A DNA stretch of 64,000 nt. Origin: CBDDCA01 sp965218205. Its GTDB lineage: Bacteria > Spirochaetota > Spirochaetia > WTKD01 > G963693115. The DNA lies in contig OZ244590.1 in assembly GCA_965218205.1 (NCBI GenBank), positions 1,364,001 through 1,428,000 of the forward strand, read 5' to 3'. Shown piece after piece: positions 55,235-62,478 of this stretch; position 1 is the first letter of the stretch, and every line of letters begins with the position of its first letter. The notes below the pieces were generated by a model that was not told the DNA's origin, searched no databases, and saw only the letters and a program-made list of their open reading frames with translations. The position numbers were made by a program, and so were the translations under genes.

Positions 55235-55903
55235 CTATCTCCTTCCTTGTATAGCAATATTGATATGTTCAAGAATAAGCGGATCTTGGGTCATTTTATA
55301 TGCATGTTCTAGCACTTTCCTTGCGTCTTTAAATTTTCCTAATCGACACAATATCAATCCATATGTATCCAAATATGCAGGATTACTAGGTTGTTTAGAT
55401 ATAGCCCGTTGTATAAAAGAGAGAGCTACATCTAGTTTTACATTATTCTCTGCAAGAATATAGCTCATAGAATTTAAGGCGGTAGTGTTTGAGGAATCTA
55501 AATTAAGAGATTTTTGAATAAAATGCACTGCTTGATTTGTCTTTCCTTGAACATATACAACATGCCCTACCGCAGCATATACTCTTGTAGATTCATATCC
55601 CATATTGATTAAATCTAAAAACTCAAGCTCTGCTTGACGCAATTTTTTCATTACAGTATAAATATACCCTTTAATCATTTTACACTGATAGGTATAAATA
55701 AATCCTAACCTTGAAGAAAGTACAAAATCAAAAAAGTCTAATGCTTTTTTATAAGATTTGAGGTTAGCATAACAAATTGCCTTATAATAATGAATTTTTG
55801 TAGCATTTGTCTTAATATCATCCTGATTTGCGTGTTTCATGTACTCCAAAGCATTCTCATATAATTTTTTTTGCATGAGTACTCTTACATACACTAAATT
55901 CAT
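55235..55903 (-). CDS. TPR-repeat protein
   Basis: Encodes 222 residues, made almost entirely of TPR helices (about five units), for example VYAAVGHVVYVQGKTNQAVHF and PAYLDTYGLILCRLGKFKDARKVLEHAYKM. There is no signal peptide, so it is probably cytoplasmic. It lies 14 bp after surE and 11 bp before the NHL-protein gene, in one minus-strand operon. The partner is unknown. Confidence 0.8.
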   Translation of the reverse strand: MNLVYVRVLMQKKLYENALEYMKHANQDDIKTNATKIHYYKAICYANLKSYKKALDFFDFVLSSRLGFIYTYQCKMIKGYIYTVMKKLRQAELEFLDLINMGYESTRVYAAVGHVVYVQGKTNQAVHFIQKSLNLDSSNTTALNSMSYILAENNVKLDVALSFIQRAISKQPSNPAYLDTYGLILCRLGKFKDARKVLEHAYKMTQDPLILEHINIAIQGRR

Positions 55904-55917
55904 ATGCCCCTCAAAGT

Positions 55918-56682
55918 TTACTGTATCTTATCTCTATGTATACTACTTTTAATACTATGAGAAAAAACAGGTATAATAGTCATTACACTGTAGCCTTGTG
56001 TTGTATAAAACCAATCGGTATCTGTTGGAATATCACTATCGTCTATCTTAAAATCTCTGTGTACAAGATATTCTTTTGGAAATGTATGTTCATCATGAGA
56101 TACAGCTTGTAGCTGAAAACTATTACTATATTTTCTTTTCGATAGTTCTGCCTCTCGTAAATGCAAGGATACGGGTAACGGAATATTCACATTTACATAG
56201 GCATCGGTATGTGCTTTTGCAATATCCACAAGTTTTATCAGCCATGCACTAAGAAAACTATGCCATTGTTCCATATCAATAGTATTGACCTTGTAAGAAT
56301 CATCAAGTATAGACAACGCAATAGCAGGAATACCTGCAACTGCTGCTTCACGAGCCGCTGCAACAGTACCAGAATACACAATGTCATCTCCAAGGTTTGA
56401 TCCTATGTTTGGACCAGAAATTACAAGATCAAAACTCTCTTGTAAGTGTAATGCCATCTTAACGCAATCAACAGGATACCCTTCAAGTGAATAAAAATTT
56501 TCATGCATTTCACGTAAATACACAGAAGAATCAAAAGATAATGCTGAAGAAATAGCACTTTTATTACTATGAGGTGCTATTACGGTAATAACACTATGAG
56601 GAAAAATAGACGGAAGAAACCGATACAAATCATTGAGTAAAAAACTTGTATAACCGTCATCGTTCGTTAGTAGTATTCTCAA
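55918..56682 (-). CDS. surE: 5'-nucleotidase SurE
   Basis: Encodes 254 residues. The start is a TTG at 56682, supported by GGGGGA 5 bp upstream and by the conserved N-terminal motif MRILLTNDDGYTS, whose Asp pair binds metal. Further SurE signatures are VIAPHSNKSAISSALSF, GYPVDCVKMAL and VISGPNIGSNLGDDIVYSGTVAAAREA. It removes phosphate from nucleoside monophosphates and perhaps polyphosphate. First gene of surE-TPR-NHL; lnt is divergent, 95 bp away. Confidence 0.94.
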   Translation of the reverse strand: MRILLTNDDGYTSFLLNDLYRFLPSIFPHSVITVIAPHSNKSAISSALSFDSSVYLREMHENFYSLEGYPVDCVKMALHLQESFDLVISGPNIGSNLGDDIVYSGTVAAAREAAVAGIPAIALSILDDSYKVNTIDMEQWHSFLSAWLIKLVDIAKAHTDAYVNVNIPLPVSLHLREAELSKRKYSNSFQLQAVSHDEHTFPKEYLVHRDFKIDDSDIPTDTDWFYTTQGYSVMTIIPVFSHSIKSSIHRDKIQ

Positions 56683-56777
56683 GTATGTCCCCCGCTTTTA
56701 TTATATCATATATAATTTTCTTTGTTTGATAATAATGTAAAAATTTCATTGCTTATTCTAGTATAATAAATGATATA

Positions 56778-58538
56778 ATGATATCGTTTAAATATTATGG
56801 TGTACTCCTTTTACTGGGACTTTGTTCGGCTCTTTTATTATTTTTAAGTTTTCCTAATTTTCTTGTTTTATATGGAATACCCTATATAGGGTTTATTTGC
56901 ATTGTTCCATTACTGATTGCTCTTTTTTTTAGCCCAAGCATTCGAAGTGCATTTTTTATTGTAACAGTATGGACAGTAGTATATGTTTCTGCCATTTTCT
57001 TTTGGTTACTTAATTTTCAAGAAATGGCACTCCTTGCTTACTTAGGGGTACTCATTGGTTCTATTCTACTCTATGCAAATGTTATTACAAGCATAAAATG
57101 TATTATGAATAGCTTTACTGCTGTGTATCGACCATTTCTGATTGCTATTTTCTGGGTAGGCTATGAATATATGCGATCTCGTGGGTATCTTGCTTTTCCT
57201 TGGGCATTATTATCACAGGCAAGCTATCATATTGACCCTTTTGTACAAATAGCCAGTATTGGTGGTGATTGGCTTGTCAGCTTTATGGTAGCATATACAA
57301 ACGCAGTATTGTTTGAAGTAATACTGTACATGCTACGAAATGATAATAAAGCAATAGCATTACAACACAGCAACACACTGTTACCTATGTATCAAAAACC
57401 ATTACGTTATCATATTACACTGCCCCACAGAAAAAACTACAGAGCTAATTATAGAACAAGCTATAGAACAACACTACATCCCATGTACTTCCATGTATGC
57501 TTTTTAGGCATCTTATTTACTCTTAGCATTATATATGGCGTGCATTCATTGCAACAACAAAAGTATATAGACACAGACAAACAAATATCCACTTTAGGGT
57601 TACAGCAAAACACTGACAGCTGGAATACAGACGATAAAATTGCAGTACTAAAAACTCTTATTGACACAACTCAAACAGCAATCAATGATCTTGATAAAAC
57701 ACCAGACATACTCTTTTGGAGCGAAACAAGTCTCTTTTACCTATATCAACCAAAAGAGTTACCAGAAAGTAGGTATTTTTATGAATCAAATCCTCCTCAT
57801 TTTCCTTTTACTCGTTTTTTACAAACTAACAATATTCCTCTTGTTACTGGTATTCCAATTCAAAAAAAAGAAAATGATACTACACAATTTTTCAATAGTG
57901 CTATCGTATTATCTCCATCAGGAGAAGTACTTGATTCATATGCAAAAAATCAATTAGTGCCATTTGCAGAACATATACCAGCAAGTAATAATCCTATAGT
58001 AAGAAGCATACTTACAGCTTTAGGAATACAGTCTCTGTGGACACCAGGACGTTCTGTGCATCCCGTGAGTGTCCCTATTCAAAATAACACCACTATCAAA
58101 GAAAATAGCATTACTTTAGGGATAGCGATATGTTTTGAAGATGCCTTCTCATTTATAACACGAACACATGCAAATCTTGGTGCAGAACTATTAGTAAACC
58201 TTTCCAATGTAAGCTGGTCAAAAACAAAAAGTGCTCAAGTACAACAGCTCATTGCATCAAAATTTCGTAGTATTGAGACAGGTCTCCCTATGATTCGAGT
58301 GACAAACAGTGGAGTAAACGCAATCATCAATCCATGGGGACAAGTAGTACAACAAACCCCCATGTTTGAAACTAATACAATGTTCTCTGAAATTCCGCTT
58401 ATTTCTATTCCTACCCTCTATCGTACGATAGGTGATTCTTTTGCTATACTATGCCTTATTGGGTTTATCATAATCATATTATTATGCATCATCAATTATA
58501 AGAAACACATAGCTCTCAATGAAAGAAAGGGCATATGA
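56778..58538 (+). CDS. lnt: Apolipoprotein N-acyltransferase
   Basis: Encodes 586 residues. It adds the third acyl chain to lipoproteins in the inner membrane, relevant given the lipoproteins in this window. Six N-terminal helices (to about residue 200) and one at the C-terminus frame a nitrilase domain with the Glu-Lys-Cys triad: E in DILFWSETSLFY, K in YAKNQLVPFAEHIP and C in GIAICFEDAF. A long loop of about 45 residues (200-245) is basic and Tyr/Arg-rich. There is no ribosome site, and a TATAAT (56762-56767) ends 10 bp before the ATG. Confidence 0.93.
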   Translation: MISFKYYGVLLLLGLCSALLLFLSFPNFLVLYGIPYIGFICIVPLLIALFFSPSIRSAFFIVTVWTVVYVSAIFFWLLNFQEMALLAYLGVLIGSILLYANVITSIKCIMNSFTAVYRPFLIAIFWVGYEYMRSRGYLAFPWALLSQASYHIDPFVQIASIGGDWLVSFMVAYTNAVLFEVILYMLRNDNKAIALQHSNTLLPMYQKPLRYHITLPHRKNYRANYRTSYRTTLHPMYFHVCFLGILFTLSIIYGVHSLQQQKYIDTDKQISTLGLQQNTDSWNTDDKIAVLKTLIDTTQTAINDLDKTPDILFWSETSLFYLYQPKELPESRYFYESNPPHFPFTRFLQTNNIPLVTGIPIQKKENDTTQFFNSAIVLSPSGEVLDSYAKNQLVPFAEHIPASNNPIVRSILTALGIQSLWTPGRSVHPVSVPIQNNTTIKENSITLGIAICFEDAFSFITRTHANLGAELLVNLSNVSWSKTKSAQVQQLIASKFRSIETGLPMIRVTNSGVNAIINPWGQVVQQTPMFETNTMFSEIPLISIPTLYRTIGDSFAILCLIGFIIIILLCIINYKKHIALNERKGI

Positions 58539-58597
58539 TACAACGCAACAGATACAACATAACAAAGCATAAATAGTAGAAATGATAAAAAGCCTTA

Positions 58598-58843
58598 TCA
58601 GTCTTTTATATTAAAACGTTTCCTAAATCTATCTATTCTTCCACCAGTATCAATAAGTTTTTGTTGACCTGTATAAAAAGGATGAGAAGAGCTAGAAATT
58701 TCTAATTCAACAAGCGGGTACTCTGTCCCTTCTAATGCCTCAGTTTTTTTGCTTTGTAATGTTGAGTGTATCTTAAATGTCTCTCCAGTTGACATATCTT
58801 TAAAAAGCACCTCTTGGTACTTTGGGTGTATATCTTTTTTCAT
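58598..58843 (-). CDS. rpmE: 50S ribosomal protein L31, cysteine-free type
   Basis: Encodes 81 residues. L31 is clear from MKKDIHPKYQEVLFKD, EYPLVELEISSSSHPFYTGQQKL and the terminal GGRIDRFRKRF. There is no cysteine, so no zinc CxxC site; such type-B/C-minus proteins are usually used alone or as low-zinc paralogues. AAGGAGG precedes the ATG. The gap to rho is 70 bp; rpmE after rho is a common order in bacteria. Confidence 0.94.
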   Translation of the reverse strand: MKKDIHPKYQEVLFKDMSTGETFKIHSTLQSKKTEALEGTEYPLVELEISSSSHPFYTGQQKLIDTGGRIDRFRKRFNIKD

Positions 58844-58913
58844 ATTCCTCCTTCATAGATTATACCTATTTCTCTTTATTGTATCATACTATATACATTA
58901 TTGACTATTCACA

Positions 58914-60452
58914 TTATTGGCTATTCATAGATAAGAGAAAATCTTTATTATTCTTTGATTTAGACATTCTATCTACCAATAGCTCAGTTACTTCTAAATC
59001 ATCCATATTATTTATTACTTTACGTAAAACCCACATTTTTTGCAACTCACTTTCAGTGAGCAAAAGATCTTCCCTTCTTGTTCCAGAACGCTTACAGTTT
59101 ATAGCAGGGTACACTCTTCTTTCTGATAGCTTTCTATCAAGGTTAATTTCCATATTTCCTGTTCCCTTAAATTCTTCAAAAATAACTTCATCCATCCTAC
59201 TTCCTGTTTCTATCAAAGCGGTAGCCACTATAGTAAGGCTTCCTCCGTCCTCAATATTTCGAGCTGCACCAAAAAAACGTTTTGGCTTATGCAAAGCGTT
59301 AGAGTCAACCCCTCCAGAAAGAACTTTGCCTGATGCAGGAATAGTTTGGTTATATGCACGAGCAAGACGTGTAATGGAATCTAAAAGTATCACAACATCT
59401 CTTTTATGCTCAATCAATCTTTTTGCTTTTTCAATTACCATTTCTGCTACCTGCACATGACGTGTAGCTTGTTCATCAAACGTTGAGGATATTACTTCAG
59501 CTTTTACATTTCTTTGCATATCAGTCACTTCTTCAGGACGTTCATCTATAAGAAGTACAATAAGATATACCTCTGGATGATTTGCGGTTATTGCATTTGC
59601 AATTTTTTGTAATAAAATTGTCTTTCCAGTACGAGGAGGAGCTACAACAAGCCCTCTTTGTCCTTTTCCTATAGGACAGAATAAATTTATAATTCTTGTA
59701 GCAATTTCATTATTAGATTCTGTTTCAAGCTCTAAACGAGTATCAGGATAAAGAGGAGTAAGATGATCAAATGGAATACGTGTAATAGCATTATTTCGAT
59801 TATCAAAATTTATGCTTTCTATTTTATTCAAGGCAAAAAACCGTTCTCCTTCTTTCGGTAAACGAATAATCCCTTCAACAGTATCACCAGTTTTAAGATT
59901 CATTTTTCGAATATGAGCAGGAGAGACATATATATCCCCAGGACCCGGTAAATACGAATTATGAGATGAACGCAAAAAGCCATATGAATCAGACATGATT
60001 TCTAGGGTCCCTCGTGCATGTGCAACAATACCTCCTTGAATAAATATATTTAATATCTTAAAAATAAGCTCTTGTTTTTTTAGTGCCGAAATACTCTCGT
60101 AATCTAAGCCAATTTTTAAGGCAAGATCACGTAAATCAAGAATTGATTTTTCTGTTAACTCATCATGGTATACATCAGTTATATCATTAAATTCGCTTGG
60201 CATTTTTATTGCTGATGTTTCTTGTTCAATATGTTGCTGTTGTAGCCCAACCTCTTCCTGTCCTTGTTTGTTTCCTAAATGATCGTGTTTTTTCTTTTTA
60301 TTTCTTATATTTTTTCGTACGGGTTCTTTTTTAATTTTCTTATCAGATCGTAGCTTTACTTCTATTTTTTTACTCTCAGGTCCTTTAGCTTCATTACTTA
60401 GCTCATTGTGAGCTACTTTCTGAGTACTATCTTCTTCTTTGTTTTCTTCCAT
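58914..60452 (-). CDS. rho: Transcription termination factor Rho
   Basis: Encodes 512 residues. The RNA-binding domain contains GTLEIMSDSYGFLRSSHNSYLPGPGDIYVSP (from about residue 147). The motor has Walker A in LVVAPPRTGKTILLQ (about 269-283), Walker B in VVILLDSITRLARAYN, and the Q/R-loops in GGVDSNALHKPKRFFGAARN. The first 95 residues form a charged, Lys/Glu-rich extension of the sort found in several Rho proteins. AGATGGAG lies ahead of the ATG. A leader of about 280 nt after the putative promoter leaves room for autoregulation, a known feature of rho genes. Confidence 0.95.
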   Translation of the reverse strand: MEENKEEDSTQKVAHNELSNEAKGPESKKIEVKLRSDKKIKKEPVRKNIRNKKKKHDHLGNKQGQEEVGLQQQHIEQETSAIKMPSEFNDITDVYHDELTEKSILDLRDLALKIGLDYESISALKKQELIFKILNIFIQGGIVAHARGTLEIMSDSYGFLRSSHNSYLPGPGDIYVSPAHIRKMNLKTGDTVEGIIRLPKEGERFFALNKIESINFDNRNNAITRIPFDHLTPLYPDTRLELETESNNEIATRIINLFCPIGKGQRGLVVAPPRTGKTILLQKIANAITANHPEVYLIVLLIDERPEEVTDMQRNVKAEVISSTFDEQATRHVQVAEMVIEKAKRLIEHKRDVVILLDSITRLARAYNQTIPASGKVLSGGVDSNALHKPKRFFGAARNIEDGGSLTIVATALIETGSRMDEVIFEEFKGTGNMEINLDRKLSERRVYPAINCKRSGTRREDLLLTESELQKMWVLRKVINNMDDLEVTELLVDRMSKSKNNKDFLLSMNSQ

Positions 60453-60737
60453 TTTTTCTCCATCTTTATTTATATAAATTTAATTATTAACTTTCATAAC
60501 TTTTAAAAAAATACTGCATTTCTTTCTTATAAAATTTCTTCATACTATTCTATAAATACAAATAAAATCTATAACAATGATAAACCATTTTATGATTATC
60601 ATAGGCATAAAAGCCTCTAGTATACTACATTTATACAGGAATATATTGCCATCTACAAATATACATTGCTTATAATTTATTATGAATATGCCATATAGAT
60701 ATCCTAACATACTTTAAGAAAATTCAGCACTCTCTTA

Positions 60738-60765
60738 AGTATAATACATTATATAATTTTGTCAA
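60738..60765 (-). promoter_or_regulatory. Candidate promoter of rho
   Basis: Minus-strand TTGACA (60765-60760), a 16-bp spacer and TATACT (60743-60738). The IS1595-family element is inserted 15 bp upstream of the -35, so the core promoter is intact but anything further upstream has been displaced. The predicted leader to the rho ATG is about 280 nt, AT-rich, without an ORF I would call. Confidence 0.55.
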
Positions 60766-60837
60766 TACTTAATTTCCAGTGGGAATTATATACATAGTAT
60801 CCCATTACATAATAATATAAAAATCCAATAAAAATAC

Positions 60838-60867
60838 TTGACAAATAGTGTAATAATGGGATATAAT
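60838..60867 (+). promoter_or_regulatory. Transposase promoter with internal inverted repeat
   Basis: TTGACA (60838-60843), an 18-bp spacer and TATAAT (60862-60867) are consensus hexamers. The predicted start of transcription falls on the ATG at 60874, making the message leaderless. TAATGGGATA (60854-60863), overlapping the -10, is the exact inverse of TATCCCATTA (60798-60807) in the terminal repeat, so transposase bound at the end could also cover the promoter. Confidence 0.65.
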
Positions 60868-60873
60868 ATCCTT

Positions 60874-61800
60874 ATGAGTAAGCAAAAGATGATGAGTGTA
60901 AAAGAGTTTTTTAGTAGCTATGCTTCTACAGAAGAGCAAGCTATAAAAGTATTTGAAGGGATACGATGGAAAGATGGTAAAATAACATGTCCTTATTGTA
61001 AGAATGCTAGAATAGCAAAAACATCAAATAAAGTACAGCCGTATAGGTGTAAAGATTGTAGAGGGCGGTTTACGGTAAAAACAAAGACTATTATGCAAGC
61101 AAGTAAAATAAGTGTTCAATCATGGTTATATGCTATGTATTTGATGGATATTAACAAAAAAGGAATATCTAGTTTGCAATTATCAAGGGAATTGGGTATT
61201 ACACAGAAGTCGGCTTGGTATATGGCACAGAAAATAAGAGAATGTTTTGATTTTAAGATTACTCATAATAGCACAGTAGAGATAGATGAAACTTATATAG
61301 GTGGGAAAGAAAAGAATAAGCACAGTGATAAAAAACTTGATGTAAAAGGTGGTACTACAGGAAAAGCAATAGTAGTAGGAATAAAAGAAAGAGAAGGGTT
61401 TGTACAAGGGAAAGTGGTAAAAGATACCTCACAAGATACATTAGAAAGGACGATATTACAAAGAGTAGAGCCTAATACTACTATTTACACAGATGAGCAT
61501 AGAGGATATATAGGACTTGATTGGTACGGATATAAGCATAAGTCAGTAAATCATAGTGCAAAGCAGTATGTCGATGGCATGGCACATACCAACGGAATAG
61601 AGAGCTTTTGGGCATTATTGAAAAGAGGAGTGTATGGCATATTTCACAGTATAAGTGAAAAGCATTTACAACGATATGTAAATGAGTTTAGTTTTAGATT
61701 AAATATGACAACATCTACAGTACAACAATTTATAGCTTTTACTTGTAAGCATGGATTAAATAAAATTAGAACATTCCATGATATAAAAAGGGTACAATAA
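60874..61800 (+). CDS. IS1595-family (ISXO2-like) transposase
   Basis: 308 residues from the ATG at 60874; upstream in-frame starts (TTG 60838, ATG 60856) fall in the promoter. The N-terminal zinc ribbon is CPYCKNARIAKTSNKVQPYRC with KDC (about residues 37-62). An HTH follows (SLQLSRELGITQKSAWYMAQKIRE). The DDE-type core has D in VEIDETYIGGKE, D in TIYTDEHRGY, and H/N-E in AHTNGIESFWALLKRGVYG. All look intact. The protein would act on the flanking inverted repeats. No ribosome site is present, in keeping with a leaderless message. Confidence 0.93.
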   Translation: MSKQKMMSVKEFFSSYASTEEQAIKVFEGIRWKDGKITCPYCKNARIAKTSNKVQPYRCKDCRGRFTVKTKTIMQASKISVQSWLYAMYLMDINKKGISSLQLSRELGITQKSAWYMAQKIRECFDFKITHNSTVEIDETYIGGKEKNKHSDKKLDVKGGTTGKAIVVGIKEREGFVQGKVVKDTSQDTLERTILQRVEPNTTIYTDEHRGYIGLDWYGYKHKSVNHSAKQYVDGMAHTNGIESFWALLKRGVYGIFHSISEKHLQRYVNEFSFRLNMTTSTVQQFIAFTCKHGLNKIRTFHDIKRVQ

Positions 61801-61804
61801 ATAT

Positions 61805-61948
61805 ATGAGAGAGAATATAATACCACCACTTCCTAAAAAAGTAGGATTTAAGAAATTAGTAGAGATGGTAGCTACTACTACCCCTGAACAAATAGCAGAA
61901 TATAAAAAACAACAGAAAGAAAAAAACAGTTCTAAAGATAAGCGATAA
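61805..61948 (+). CDS. Small basic accessory ORF inside the insertion sequence
   Basis: Encodes 47 residues, starting 4 bp after the transposase stop and ending well before the right inverted repeat. Sequence features: MRENIIPPLPKKVGFKKL start, then EMVATTTPEQIAEYKKQQKEK and a charged C-terminus; no membrane segment. I do not recognise it. Its placement and clean frame suggest a translated companion of the transposase, but a chance ORF cannot be excluded. Confidence 0.5.
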   Translation: MRENIIPPLPKKVGFKKLVEMVATTTPEQIAEYKKQQKEKNSSKDKR

Positions 61949-62116
61949 AGACTACATTAGGTTTTTTGTTTTCTATTTTTACAGATACTATTTCATTTCT
62001 ATTCTTATAGAATACTATATATTCCTATTTATTAAATTATTGAAAACAAATTATCACTTCAATAATAGATCTAGTGTGTTATTTCGTAGTAACGGGATAC
62101 TATGTATATAGTTCCC

Positions 62117-62343
62117 TTTCCAGTTTTGCATATCTCTTGGAGTTTTAATTGATAGTAAAGTATCATGGTATGAGGATGCTCTACTGAAGCAGGACATCTA
62201 TCATAGAGCATAGCTTTTGGGTTCTCTTTGTATCTTTGAAGTCATTTGCGTACTGTATTAGGAGACACATGAAAGGTACGATCAGTACTTTTTAGTCTAT
62301 GTTTTTTTGCAGAAAGTACCATAGCTAAGCGTATAGTATGCAT
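62117..62343 (-). pseudogene. Remnant of another transposase (HTH part)
   Basis: Reading from ATG 62343 on the minus strand gives MHTIRLAMVLSAKKHRLKS, a homeodomain-like HTH ending NTVRK, then TGA where tryptophan would be expected, and then LQRYKENPKAMLYDR, a pattern seen in IS3/IS481/IS630-type transposases. The frame is lost into the IS1595 insertion site. It is a degraded fragment, with one nonsense codon and no catalytic core. Confidence 0.6.
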
Positions 62344-62410
62344 CTCTCTTTTTGATTTCTTGTATTATAGAGTTTAGAGTATACTTTCCCCCTTTTTTTT
62401 TATTTTACAA

Positions 62411-62471
62411 GTGTAGGGATGATAGATGGTACAGATAAAAATAAAGGTTTTTATGCTTCTCATCCCTACAC
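62411..62471. repeat. Long inverted repeat beyond the FN3 gene
   Basis: Perfect 12-bp arms GTGTAGGGATGA (62411-62422) and TCATCCCTACAC (62460-62471) with a 37-nt loop that itself holds a weak AAAAATAAAGGTTTTTA stem. It begins 8 bp after the FN3 gene stop. No T-run follows on the minus strand, so I do not call it a terminator; it may be a transposon end or a processing signal. Confidence 0.6.
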
Positions 62472-62478
62472 AATTTTA

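Larger units (their letters stand above)
60781..62116 (+). mobile_element. Complete IS1595-family insertion sequence
   Basis: A 1336-bp element bounded by imperfect 28-bp inverted repeats beginning GGGAA(T/C)TATATACATAG (26 of 28 matching). It is flanked by the direct 8-bp duplication TTTCCAGT at 60773-60780 and 62117-62124, the duplication length expected for this family. It carries an intact transposase and a 47-codon ORF. The perfect duplication suggests recent insertion. It separates the rho promoter region from an older transposase remnant. Confidence 0.95.

Noticed and set aside
62117..62343. In-frame TGA at a Trp position as a sign of UGA recoding
   Set aside because: All intact genes use TGG for Trp and some end in TGA; the fragment is plainly degraded.
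62411..62471. Terminator for the FN3 gene
   Set aside because: The loop is 37 nt and the minus-strand side is followed by A-rich, not T-rich, sequence.
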